64,000 bases of DNA from Brachycybe producta (lineage: Eukaryota > Arthropoda > Diplopoda > Playtdesmida > Andrognathidae): the NCBI GenBank assembly GCA_036925085.1, contig JAUPFP010000014.1:3537501-3601500 (forward strand), in the 5' to 3' direction. A model generated the notes under the pieces. The model was given only the letters and a program-made list of their open reading frames with translations. It searched no databases and had not been told where the DNA came from. The position numbers and the translations under genes were made by a program. Below, in pieces: positions 23,183 to 38,684 of the stretch; position 1 is the stretch's first letter; each line of letters begins with the position of its first letter.

Positions 23183-23796
23183 CGGATATATGCTTTATTT
23201 GTTGCTTTCAAACCATTACGAGCTTCTTCGAAATGAGGATTCAGCCCGAGACATCGTTCAAAGTCCGTTTTTGCTTTTTCGAAATCTCCTGTCAATGAAT
23301 TTTAAACATTAAAACGGTTGTTTAAACATCATAAGTTGTTTGAAAATGAACCTAATCTGTATCTTATGGTTCCTCTGTTGTAATAAGCCTGATAGAATTC
23401 GTTATTCATCGTGATCGTAGTCGTAAAATCATCGAAAGCATCGTCAAATTTGACCTGTTTGTATCTGGTTAAACCGCGATTATTGTAAGCTTTCGTTAAA
23501 AAATCCGTCATCCTATTAAGATAAATAATAAAGGATCATATTGTAGAACTCATAGAAAATACATGGTACAGGGTGTCACAAAAATAGTGAACACAACTAT
23601 TTTTTTTTTAAAGTTTTGTGTTCAATAACTTTTGTCACACTCTGTATAAATATTATCGTTACCGATTACGCTCTGTTTCGCAGCTGATTTCGTTAGAATG
23701 ATTAATAAACTGTGTGTATTTCATTTCAGCAGTTTCATACTGTCCTAAATTAGCAAAATTTTCAGCTTCATTGAATAAATTAAGCCAACGATGCAT
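23179..23796 (-). CDS. TTC32: Tetratricopeptide repeat protein TTC32
   Basis: Three exons on the minus strand: 23796-23663, 23512-23352, 23288-23179, giving 134 residues with exact phases. The spliced product shows tandem TPR helices: AYNNRGLTRYKQVKFDDAF, then AYYNRGTIRYRLGDFEKA joined across the second intron, then DFERCLGLNPHFEEA. This order and the AYNNRG / YYNRG / YRLG wording match vertebrate TTC32 (about 151 residues), a small TPR protein of poorly known role. The start chosen is the MHRWLNLFNEAENF methionine, as no upstream in-frame ATG is near. Its stop codon overlaps that of the SNAPC2-like gene on the other strand. Intron 1 carries a MITE at 23567-23646. Possible polyadenylation signals (TTTATT on the plus strand, 22812 and 22821) lie inside the neighbour's exon 3. 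Confidence 0.85.
23567..23646. mobile_element. 80-bp TACAGGGTGT-type MITE in TTC32 intron 1
   Basis: The ends are inverted repeats: TACAGGGTGTCACAAAAAT on the left, and the mirror of TACAGAGTGTGACAAAAG on the right, with GAACACAA inside both arms. TA at the termini would fit a Tc1/mariner-like target, but this is not proven. Similar single ends occur at about 172 and 41437. Confidence 0.6.
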
Positions 23797-24373
23797 TTTG
23801 CTGGTAACATATACCGTCTGTTGCAAACACGCCATATTAGTACACCCACATACGAGCGTAGCTTCAATGATGTAACGTCATTGTACATTCAGCGCCTACA
23901 TCATTGTCCTATATTGATTATTACTTTATTAGCCGCCAAAAAATAGTGTTATAACTGGATTCAACATGGCAGAACATCCTATGGTACTAGCAGTTGGGCG
24001 CAGCCAGAAATATTCTGTTAGTCCCGCCCTTCTATGAGCATCATACAATAACAAACAGAATCAAACACGTAACAAACCTAAATAACCAATCAGAACAAAC
24101 TTTTCTGGCTGCGCCCAACTGCTTTTCTCAAACCTTACGCCAGCTGTTGTAATTTTCATATTTTGCTGTTGGCCACTGAATATTCTAGCAGCCATTTTAT
24201 ACCCAGTTAGTGCATTGGGTTTCGTTATACAGGAACACAGTATGTCAAATATGTTATAAGTTAGCCAACTATTCTGTTACATATTTTTTTTGCAATAGCT
24301 ACTGCATTTGGTTATGCGATCAGATTATAGGGACAAGTTCTCAAATTTCCTTATAAATTGAACTTATGTGAAA
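23797..24373. promoter_or_regulatory. Divergent upstream region of TTC32 and GNB1L
   Basis: The start codons of the two genes are 577 bp apart and face away from each other, so this is probably a shared regulatory region. Its middle is occupied by the inverted-repeat element at 23989-24123. No TATA box is clear. Confidence 0.4.
23989..24123. mobile_element. 135-bp MITE with 22-bp TIRs
   Basis: AGCAGTTGGGCGCAGCCAGA at the left is exactly mirrored at the right (TCTGGCTGCGCCCAACTGCT). The interior GCCCTTCTATGAGC resembles the GCCCTT-ATGAGCG part of the element at 47186-47382, so they may be related. Confidence 0.65.
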
Positions 24374-25450
24374 ATGGCCCACCATCCGCCTCCTCCAGCT
24401 CCTGTTTTTACGCTTAGAAATACAAATGGAGAAGTGACAGCTGTCCATTACACAAAAGAGAAAGAACTTGTTTCGGGACACTGTTCAGGGCACTTGCAAA
24501 TCTGGGATCTGCAGGTAAAATTAGAATTGAAAAGCAACCGTGGCGTCTCTCGCCTTTGACACCCGAGCACGTGGCTTCCGCACACTTGAACCCTGGGGTT
24601 TTTTCATTTCTTATAGATTTACAGGGTGAGCCTCAGTTGGTCAGCACATCCTTCTCATAGAGTGCAATGGATAGGGTCAAGGGAAAGAAGCATCGCGAGT
24701 TACGGTCGAGATGGATTTGTACGATTCTGGACCATAATCGAAGGGAAACCCGAAGTAATGCGTTGCATTTTCATCGACTGCTGCACGCATTGTCCGTGTG
24801 ACATGTCGGAGAAATTCCTTGCGACGCCGACAAATGATTCCGTGGTCCACGTCTGGAACGCTGAAATTGACTGTTCCGATCCGATAGGAAAACAGCTAAC
24901 AGCTAACTGTGGCATGGTTATGACGGTTAAGTTGGTCGAGATAACTGACAAAACGTTGCTTTTAATAGGATACGAAAGCGGAATCATCACGGTTTGTAAC
25001 GTGGAGACTTCATCATCGTGCTCTGAAGCGCCTCTGTCTCGTCTCTCGACACATTCCGAACCGATAACATGCCTGGATTTCCACACGGAGACAATGAAAG
25101 GGATCTCGGGATCGGCCGATGACACTTTAGTCGTTTGGAACATGAATCACGATGGTGAACTGAGTTTTAAACTTCGTAAGAGTATTGCAAATCCCGGTGT
25201 CGCAAGTGTCAAAGTTCATCCAAATGGTGTTTATGTTGCTGTTGGAGGATGGGATAACAGGTTAAGGATATTTTCTTGGAAAACAATGAAACCGTTAGTG
25301 GTGCTCGATTTTCATTCAGGAACGGTTCAGTGTTTAGATTTTGTTAGTAAAACAGAGGGATCGGTTCTTTTAGTCGGTGGTTCGCAGGATTCTAGAATAA
25401 GTCTTTGGGATTTGTACAATGATAAGAAAATGAGAAATAAACATTCTTAA
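24374..25450 (+). CDS. GNB1L: WD-repeat protein GNB1L
   Basis: Two exons, 24374-24514 and 24617-25450, join in phase 0 to give 324 residues (human GNB1L is about 327). The N-terminus MAHHPPPPAPVFTLR mirrors the proline-rich start of human GNB1L. WD-type blades end in HLQIWDL, FVRFW, VHVWN, LVVWNM, LRIFSW and ISLWDLY. The stretch GISGSADDTLVVW, then NPGVASVKVHPNG, GGWDNRLRIF and HSGTVQCLDF is the family's C-terminal signature. GNB1L is a cytoplasmic/nuclear beta-propeller which in mammals helps PIKK kinase stability with the TTT-R2TP chaperones. An in-frame GTG lies upstream, but the ATG in GAAAATGG context is the likely start. AATAAA lies at 25647-25652. Confidence 0.9.
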
Positions 25451-26481
25451 AGCTTTGTCTATAGTTTCTAAAACACTTTCAAATTTCAGTGTAAACTTGA
25501 AAACCGTTTAACACGAAATGGAAAGGGTTTTTTCGTGTAAAAAGAATATATATGCTTTTACAATGGAAACACACGGGTAAGAGATATAATTTGTGTTATT
25601 TAATTTTTCATGTTAAATGGTTTTTAATGTATGTTTTTTTAAAGTTAATAAAATTCAATGGTGGTTCTACTTTCTAACGCGAGTTTAAATTTCTAATTAC
25701 ATTTCATTAGATTTATTTAGAAAATATTTTTAATGGAGACCGTGCGTCATCTAGTGGTTATTTTTTAAAACTTAAATCATCAAAACTTCAAAAGTGAATC
25801 TTCCGTGTGGTGCTGCCGCCTTGTGAGTAATTTTTATAACATGTTTATTACGTTTCAGTTTTGTTCTAAAGGCGATTTTTCACAGCGTAAACAATGAATT
25901 TCTTCAATGTGAAATGGTATTCATCGAAATTCACTATTGTATCTTTTTATTTGGTATTCGGACGTTGCATTTGCATTATTTAGGTTCGTAAAATTTGATT
26001 ACTTATATGTTATTTTGATAGTTCAAACTTTTAAGGCGATAATTTTTATTAGTATTGGATGTTGCCGCTAGGAGCGTTGTTTCAATATCGTATTAGACGG
26101 CGTTGATTGTGGCGCTCTCTAGCTGTGATATTTGACACTGATGTGAATTTCGTTGTAATTTGACGACAAAATAACCGCGAAAAATCGTTTTTTTTTTTAT
26201 TAAAAAACATAATTTTAATTGCGTTTTTCATTACAGATTGTTGAAATCTACCATTATGGCGGTTTAAATTGAGGTTTTGGTTTTATTGTAATGTCGCCCC
26301 TTAAGGGCTGACATTGACTAGTTGACCCTTGACACCCCCCCTTATATTTATCACTTCTGTGAAGAATAATTAGTTGTAACATATTGTTACTTTTGTAAAT
26401 ATTTTATATACGATTTTTTTAAAAGGATAATTTATTTCTATATCATAAATTTTATCAAATAAGAACTACGAAAATTCTATA
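25451..26481. other. GNB1L 3' flank and IBTK upstream region
   Basis: Contains an imperfect hairpin at about 25499-25624 (AAAACCGTTTAACACGAAAT against a TTTCATGTTAAATGGTTTTT-like arm), the GNB1L poly-A signal, and the word CATCTAGTGG near 25748. No further gene is seen. Confidence 0.55.
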
Positions 26482-29400
26482 ATGGACGCAAGTCCAGACT
26501 GTACGGACAGTTGTCGGTCAAGCGTCCACGGTTCGCTCGTCACTAGCGCGTTGACTCAGAGCGTAACGGACGAACAGATCGGAGCGTATTTGCGTAATCT
26601 GTGTTTAAACTACGGCCGTTCGAAAGACGGCCACGGGCGCTCCGTCCTGCACGTGGCCTCCTCTCGAAACAGGTGGAAGCTGATCGAGTGGCTGCTCAAG
26701 AACAAGCGTTCTTCTTCCGAGGAAGTTCTGAACGGTCGAGATTACGAATCGGGGTGGACGCCTCTACATCGAGCTTTTTTTTACGGACAACTGAACGCGG
26801 CAAAAGTTTTAATCGAAGTTTGTTCAAGTTCTTGTTTTCTGTTTCGTATTGATTGTTGCGAATTGAACTAGTTTTGAAGTAATCGAAGAAAAAAGTTACT
26901 TTTATTGGAGGAAATGAACTGATAAATGAAAGTTACAGTTACTTTTTTTTTATCCACTGCATAACTCTTCCAAATTCTGCAGAATTCTTCTAAATTATGT
27001 AGAAATATCTGCAAAACTACAAAACGTTTCACAATTTTTCTAAAAATCTGAAGAATTCTACTAAACTTCACATAAATCCACTTAAAGTCGCAAAGAAATT
27101 TAAAAAAAAAAAAGAAATCTAGAATTCTGCTAAAAAATATCAACTGCTGAAAAATATATTGCAGAACTCTGCTAAATTCCACAGAAATATGCACACAAAA
27201 ATCTGTTACAAAAATGAAAAACTGCTAAACAAAATATGCAAAACTGTTCGAAAAATTACAGAAAAATGTAAATTTCTACAATTTTTTTGCGGAGTTCTAC
27301 AGACATTACAACAGTTTAGGAGATTTTTCTACTGATTTTCACCGAAATATTTTCGCTATTTTCACTAAAAAAAAAGATGTAGAACTTTGTTAAACAATTT
27401 GAACTCTGATGAAAATCTGCAGAAAAATTTAATCTGTTCTAATGTCCGTAGAACTCTGCAAGAAAATCGGTTGAAATTTACATTTTTCTGTAATTCTTAG
27501 AACAGTTTTGCAGATTTTTTTTTTTTGCAGATTTCTGCAGACTGTGGATTTCTGTGAATTTTAGTAAAAATCTTCAGACTTTACCAGAGTTCTGTAGATT
27601 TTTACCAAAATTGTGAAAATATTTTGCAGTTTTGCTTATTTTTTTAGCAATTTTTTTTCATTTTGTTGCAGTTTTTTTGCAGATTTCTGTAAAATTCAGC
27701 AGATTTTTTGTTAACAATTTTGGCAGAATTTTGACTAGAAGATATGCAGAATTTTAACGGAGATCTTCAATTTTTAGCAAATATTTCTGTTAGTTGTCTT
27801 AGAGATTTTATGTAGCGTTCTGCATATTCTGTCAACTTAAGCAGCTTTGCAGATTTTTCAACTGATAATCTTTTACGAAACTTGCTTTGTAATCACTCGT
27901 ACTCGAGAGTGACGATGATTTCTGTCATTTGTTACAGTACGGAGCGAATTTATCCGTTCTGGATGACGACAGTTTAACTCCTTTCGACATCCTAATGAAA
28001 GACCGTCCACTTTACGTGGATTATTTGTCTTGTGGACTTTATGACGTTTACGTTTGGGGAATCAACGATAATTATAATCTGGGATTCAGTGTGATTCACA
28101 GCCGAGAGACTCCGGAAGTTGCGAGTTTCTTTCAAAAAGAAAACCTAAGCATCGAACAGGTGAAAAACAATTTAACCGAGATCTCGATTTTTAAATCGTG
28201 TTTCCATTCCGAAGAAGTAAATAATCTGGATCTTATTTTTGGTTTGTCGTCTCTTAGGTTGTAGTTCGTAAGTTTCACACCGTGTTTCTGTCGACCGACG
28301 GTCAAGTTTTCAGTTGCGGACACGGTCAAGGAGGACGATTAGGTCATCAAAAGGAAATGACCGCAATTACTCCACTGAAAGTGGAAAGTAAAGAGTTTTG
28401 TATTCGATTGGCTGCCGGAACGGATCATACGATCTTTTTGATGCAATCGGGAAGTGTTTGGAGTTGCGGGTTAAACAAATATCATCAATTAGGACTTAAT
28501 CCACCACCGAAACAATGTTTGGGTCTTAAAATGATCGAACCGAATCTCTTTAAGGGTTATTCGATCTTGGGAGTTTGCGCTGCGAACTTCCATTCTGTTA
28601 TTTATAGCAACGATGGCATCTTTACATTCGGAGCGAATGTGGGGCAATTGGGTATTTATGGGTTCGAAATTTGGGTTTTGTTCATCTCAGTATTAGAAAA
28701 ATTCAAATTTGTATTTTTAGGTCATCCCGAAAGAGGAGTTTTGTTACAGACAGTTCCGAAACTTGTTTTTGCTCTGAAGAAGCTGGATGTTTGCTTTACT
28801 CATGTTGTTGCTAGCGATGGAGCAACAGTTTGCGCAACTGAAAGCGGAGATATTTACACTTTACACGAATATCAGTGCCGCAAAATAGCATCGAAGTTAG
28901 TTTGTATTAACGAAAGCACTTACGAGTAGAAGTTAAAAGAGTGAAAACCGTTTTAACACGAAATATATTTTCGGTCCTAGTCTCTTAGAATAGCATAAGA
29001 AATCTTTCTTTTAACACGTAATTCGTTTTAAAACGAAAACATATTCCAGTCTCTTCCATTTCGTGTTAAATGGTTTCTACAGTAAAAACCATTTAACACA
29101 CAAACGGATAACACAAAACATAGGATTTCTTGAATTTTTACACTTACATATATTTCTTCTCTCTTCATTTCGTGTTAAACAGTTTCCAACTGTAAATTAA
29201 TACTGATTGCGATGTGTTTTTGAACAAAGGCAGCGTAACATAGCTCAGATCGAAGCTTTGGGTGGTCATCTCAATCTAAAGCGTGACAACGAAACGCTTA
29301 AACCGCCAGAAAGTTCCGAACTTCGTATCGTCGTTTTACTCAAATGCGGACGAGTATGAACTTTATTTTCTACGTTAATTTCAAAACCGATTTACTAAAT

Positions 29401-32400
29401 GTGATATAAATTTCATTTTTTTTTTTATGAAAAAAGATATTCACGTGGTCTGAAAGTTTTCCGCATTTGACACGATGTTTGTTTTCGTTGGATCGATTCT
29501 TCCGAGTCTTAAACTTTGCTCTGTTTCGAGACGAGATCATTTTTGCTACGGAAGATGGCGAGGGGTTTGTCGGGTCGTTTGAATCACCTAAAATTGTGAA
29601 CCGATCTTCGGAAACTGGTCATGGTAATTTTGATTCGAACAGTTAAAATTTTTTATGAACAGCTGATTTTCGAACTCTTGATTATTCTTTTTTTCAGAAG
29701 AGTAAAATTAAGTGTTTTAAAAACTAGAAGGGTAGAGCTGAATCACTGAAGTGTATTTTCATGTTGATATTTTTTAAAAATCACATAAAAAGCTTACTTT
29801 GAAAAATACCAACATGCAAGTTTTTAAGCTGCCCTTCTAGTTTCTAAAACACTTTCAAAGTTTATCTTAGTTTTGATCTTCGAAAGACAGAATTAACAAG
29901 AGTTCGAGGGGGTGTTCACCGTTTAAAAACCAACTTCTTTTTGAGTCGATTTTTTGTCGTAGGTCGGTCTCAAAAGTATTCCAGTTGGTTAGAAATCGAC
30001 GAATGTTTTCGCATCAACGTGAAACGTTTGCCGAATATCCATAGAGCAACGAAAGTGGCTTGCGATCCGAAAGGAAGTAACTTTGCGGTGATCCAAGGAC
30101 ATCCGGAGATCGGAATGTTGGACATTCCGACGTTGTCTAAATCGGAAATGAGCCGACAGCTGAAAGATTTGTTATCTGAAGCCGATTGCTACGACGATCT
30201 TCACGATGTCGTTCTGAAAGTACGAACTTAAGACTCGTAAGGGTGGGGATTTTTTTTTGTTTAGGTAAAGTTGGCTTAATTGAAGATTTTGTTTTGTTAA
30301 CAAGGTTGGAAATCGAGAGTTTGCAGCACATTGTTTTATTCTGGCGTCTCAAAGTAACAAATTCCGTAGAGACATTTTGAAATCTGTCAATAAATCGTCG
30401 AGAACCGAGTCTCTTGTTCTCGATTATTCTAACATAAATCCCGATATATTCGATCAAGTTCTTAAGTTTCTTTACTCGGGAACTTGCGATCTGTTAATCG
30501 ATGGTCGAGAGTTTCAATCACCACATTTAGATCGAGAAGTTTTGCAATCGAGCTCAACACTCATAAATCAGCAGCCCGATCTAGTCGTTTGTACTCTGGG
30601 ATCAAAAGCTGCAACTTACAGAACTCCTTCGGGAAAGAAAAAAACTGGTGGAAAATCTCCATCTGTTAAAATGAGTCGATCCGGATCCGATCCTGTTTCG
30701 TTTCTTCAAAATGCGGCAACCGAATTAGATATTCCGATGCTGACTAAAATGTATTGTTATCGTGCAATTGTTGTTACTAATTGAGTTACTTCTGAAAGGA
30801 ACTGGAACTTAAAGTTACTTTTAAGAATGTCCAAAATTGGAATTACGTTTCTAACTTTAATTACTTTTGGGTGTAACTAGTTTCTGGAAGGAACTGATTC
30901 TGGTTCTAAAGTAATTTGGAATCCAGTTACTTTTGAGGATGATTAAGTTTTCAATTTTTTAAAAATTGATAGAACTAGAGTTACTTTCTAAAGTAACTTG
31001 GAATTCAATTACTTTTTACTTTTAGATGTAAATTTCTTTGTAATTTGTTTTCAAAAGGTTGAATTGTGTTGACTTCGTTGATGGAAAGGTCAGCATTGTT
31101 GATTATTTTCCAAAATATGATATGAAATTTGATAGAATGAACCTGTGAGTTTTGTTTTAATGGTTAATTTTCTCGAAATAATTCGCTTTTGAGACCCAAT
31201 TTCCGATTTTTTTTTTGTTTTTTAGTTCTGAATTATCGGATGTTACAATTGTTGCACGGAACGGAAGAGAAATAAAATGTCATAAATGTGTTCTGGTTGC
31301 TCGATCGGAATATTTTCGAGGAATGTTTTCGAGTAGATGGATGGAAGTAATTAAATAATCTTAAATGAATTCTCTAACTTAATTTACACGTGATGATTCT
31401 TAACGTTTTTGATCTTTTGCAGTCTTCTTCTTACGTTAATTTTCCACTTCCAATGGATGTTCTGGAGATAATTGTGGATTTCTTGTATACAAATGACAGC
31501 AGCGCTTTACGCTGTAAATATTCTGATTACTCTGTTCCCATCGTAGTTATTTTTAAGCTGCGTTTTTTTTTTCTTAATTTTTAGCTTTCAAAGATGCGGA
31601 AGCCGTTCTTAAAGTTCTCGTAGCTGCCGATAGTCTTCTTCTCGATCGCCTTCGTGAACTTTGCGAACTTGTTTTGGCCAAACTGCGTCAGTTTACTTGA
31701 CGAAAACGAACTCTTGACTCTTTTATCTAGATTGTGATTTTATCGCTTTTCAGTGACGCTGAGAAATGTTTGCGATCTGGTCGAATTATCTTACATTTAT
31801 AGCTCAGAGAAACTAAGATCTTCTTGCGTGAATTTTATCTGTTTAAATCTTGCCGCACTTTTTGAGTCAAAGTAAGCTGTGTTTTTACAAACCACTGTGG
31901 ATTGTCTATCGGTTCTTAATCTTAAGTTGTCTTTGGTTCTCAGTGGAGGAAATCTTCTTGCGCAAAGTGACGATACTTGGGAGTTAATGACAAAGACTTA
32001 TCGAGAAATGGTAATGATTCAAATCGGGATCGGTATAATATAAAACATGAAACACTTCTTGGTTTTGTTCAGATACCAAGAATGAGTAATCGTGTCATGA
32101 CTCGATGTTCTAAGTTTCCCGACACGGAGACTTTTCCGGAAGTCGATACGCTTCTTCCGCTCGATAGTTTAGAGGACACGATACCCTCCGATCACGTCGA
32201 AGCCGTAAAAATCGCCCGTTCGAAACGCAAACAACAAAAGAGAAGATCTACTAATAGTTTTTCGGAGGATTCCAGAGATGGCCGATGTAGAAACGATTCT
32301 GCTCGTTCAGTCGAAACCGTAACTATCGAGCAAGTCGTTACTTCGACGTCTGCTGTTAGCTCTCCGATTATTGTTCCGAACAAGAATCGAAATTCTCAGA

Positions 32401-33372
32401 GTTCGATCGGTACTCCGAGTTTACCCGATACAACGGTTTCGACACCGAAACAAGTGATGCTTGGAGGAAACGAATTCATGGATGATGCATTTCCAGATCT
32501 TCTTAACGAACTGCAAGAAGGTAGCAGCTCGTTGAAAAGATCAGAAAATGAATCATTGTCTACGGGTTTAGTCGATAAGCAACGTCCGCACGTCAAGGTA
32601 GATCGTCCTTCTCCTCGCTCTTCAAAGTCATCGAGACGCAAATGGGTTTCACTTGACATTGCGTTATCCACACCACCTCTTCGTTCTCCACCACCCGTTT
32701 CTCCATCTAAGAATATCGAAAAAGTCGTCAAATTGCCAGCTTGGTGAGGAACTTTGTTCCCTCTGGAAAAAAAAATGTTTATCTTTTAACTGAAAAATGA
32801 ATAAATTGGCGTCGTAACGTCCTTCGTTTTTTTTTTTTTTTCTTCAGGAGCCGACACGATGAGAACGAGCAACCGTCTTTAAAAGAAATCATGCAAGCCG
32901 AGAGAGCGAGTGTTGTTAAATCTAGACCGATGCCTACTCTGGCTAAAGTCGTGAAGGAGAAGTCGACACCGTCTTCCTTCCCTCGAGTTTCGCTCGGAAG
33001 TCGAAGAACTTGGAACGTATCCGAGTCTTCAAGCCTCGGAGATGTTGCATCTTCGAGCAACGACTCCAACATAGTTCCGTGTTTTACTGATATTTTACGA
33101 ATGCAGGTGGAACAGATGAACGCTTTAAAACGGATGAATACGAAACAACTGCATTTCATTCAGGTCGACCGCTTTGATTTTTCCCCCGAAGAAAATTCGA
33201 AAACGGAACTTAGAATTTGTGCATTTTTTTCTTCCTCAAATAGATGGAAGACAAAGCTATGTACGAGTTAACGGAATTCTATCGTAGACGAGCCGATAAC
33301 GAAGAAAACATCCTCGTCGAAAGGGTTCTCCCGAAGTTTGCAGCAACACCCATTTGGAAACCAAGTAAGTAG
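26482..33372 (+). CDS. IBTK: Inhibitor of Bruton tyrosine kinase homologue
   Basis: Seventeen exons: 26482-26817, 27938-28159, 28258-28651, 28721-28895, 29230-29353, 29437-29623, 29963-30219, 30305-30750, 31058-31144, 31226-31346, 31423-31513, 31585-31686, 31754-31871, 31944-32010, 32073-32743, 32848-33163, 33244-33372. They give 1,280 residues (human about 1,353) with every phase closing. Domains in order: ankyrin repeats (about 55-145; SVLHVASSRNRWKLIEWLL, GWTPLHRAFFYG); RCC1-type repeats (about 150-420; VYVWG, VFSCGHGQGGRLGH, VWSCGLNKYHQLG); BTB1 (about 555-640); BTB2 (about 745-850, CHKCVLVARSEYF); a Ser-rich linker; and a C-terminal ILVERVLPKFAATPIW motif. IBTK serves as a CUL3 ubiquitin-ligase substrate adaptor in mammals. 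It converges on ATE1. AATAAA lies at 33600. The final AAG-TAG overlaps a GTAAGT donor-like word, so a downstream exon is not fully excluded. Confidence 0.92.
26818..27937. repeat. IBTK intron 1: degenerate AGATTTCTGCAGA-type repeat
   Basis: The long intron is filled by short imperfect copies of CTGCAGAATTCTGC-like words. Up to about 27280 they read mostly in one orientation (AAATCTGCAGAA), and from about 27290 to 27860 mostly in the opposite one (GCAGATTTTTCTGCAGATTT). A large, decayed palindromic satellite would give this. Confidence 0.6.
28941..29191. repeat. IBTK intron 4: AACACGAAAT hairpin repeats
   Basis: Several copies of AAACCGTTTTAACACGAAAT and its mirror TTTCGTGTTAAATGGTTT, including a tight hairpin at about 29062-29101. 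The same word family flanks GNB1L at 25499-25624, so it is a small dispersed element. Confidence 0.6.
29645..29932. mobile_element. AACTAGAAG-family MITE in IBTK intron 6
   Basis: The left end has CAGCTGATTTTCGAACTCTT, then AACTAGAAGGGTAGAGCTGA. The right arm has CTGCCCTTCTAGTTTCTAA and then AAGAGTTCGAGG. The whole element fits between exons 6 and 7. Confidence 0.7.
30781..31057. repeat. IBTK intron 8: AGTTACTTT repeat
   Basis: AGTTACTTT / AAAGTAACTTGGAA words recur about eight times in a decayed tandem array. Similar AGTTACTTTTAGA words recur at 55690-55935 in afadin intron 1. Confidence 0.55.
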
Positions 33373-33814
33373 CGGATTCTACGAGCCGTATTAGACATTT
33401 TTCAATTTTATTTGTTGTTTTCATGAAATTGAGAAAATTCAATACAGACTTTGTGAGGAGAAAAAAACCCAAGAGGTTTTTTTCGTTTTTCTCGTGAGTA
33501 CGTAAAAAAAAAATCCTACGTACCAAAAAAAATAAGATTAAACTTGAATTAATTTTGTGTCCGATTTTGCATTAAGCGTAATTAAAGAAAAACGATAGAA
33601 ATAAAATCTTCCTATTTTTTAGTGTTAGAAAGTATTATAAAAAAAAATAATATGCAAAAAGTTGTAAATTTGGGAGAAAAAAGTCAAAAATAGAAACCAA
33701 TTTCAACTAATTATAAGCGTTAATTTACATTTTTATTATCACAAAACCAGACACCGGTCCACTTCCGTCGTATATTTCTTTGTTTTCCAGATACAATTAA
33801 ATCAGAAATTAGAT
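33373..33814. other. Convergent 3' region between IBTK and ATE1
   Basis: Holds the candidate IBTK AATAAA at 33600-33605 and the candidate ATE1 signal (TTTATT on the plus strand) at 33732-33737, about 78 nt past the ATE1 stop. The 3' UTRs may abut or overlap. No gene is seen. Confidence 0.6.
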
Positions 33815-38197
<4,383 letters not shown>

Positions 38198-38684
38198 TTT
38201 TTATATCTGTATTTGTATTTATGATAAATATTTACATGTCTTATTACAATTACGACATCTTCAAAAAAAATTTTGCATTGTGGCGTCATCTGGTGTCCAC
38301 TATTGTCATAAACGTTTATAGCGACTAAACCAATAGTCGGCTAAAAAATGGCGCGAATTTTAAATATCGACAAATTCATTTTTCTTAGTTATTTTGTATT
38401 TTAGAAGCAACATTACAAAGAATTTGCAAGTGTTTTAAAAACTAGAAGAGTAAATGAATCACTTACGGCTATTATCATGTTGATATGTTTTAAAATAAGT
38501 TTTTTATGTCAGTTTGAATTAGCATGTAGATGCTAATTTGTACTACCTTCTAGTTTCTAACACTTTCAAATTCGGTTAAAACGCTTTCAATCTGTTTCTG
38601 AAACGTAGAATAACCAATCAATAAAAAATAATAAAACAATGGCAAATAAACTAATTTTATTTCTGTATTTTCATACGAGACATA
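38198..38684. other. ATE1 upstream / CEP57 3' region with MITE
   Basis: Lies between two same-strand genes. A family MITE copy occupies about 38396-38620 (AAACTAGAAGAGTAAATGA; mirrored ACCTTCTAGTTTCTAACAC). The CEP57 poly-A signal (TTTATT on the plus strand) is at 38656-38661. The ATE1 promoter must sit near 38200-38390, where AAAATGGCGCG occurs at 38345. Confidence 0.55.

Noticed and set aside
24700-25143. 147-residue minus-strand open frame
   Set aside because: Antisense shadow of the GNB1L second exon, whose sense frame has clear WD repeats.
33361-33372. An 18th IBTK exon after a GTAAGT-like donor
   Set aside because: The protein already ends at the same point as vertebrate IBTK (after the PIW motif) and the stop follows at once; no convincing acceptor exon was seen before ATE1.
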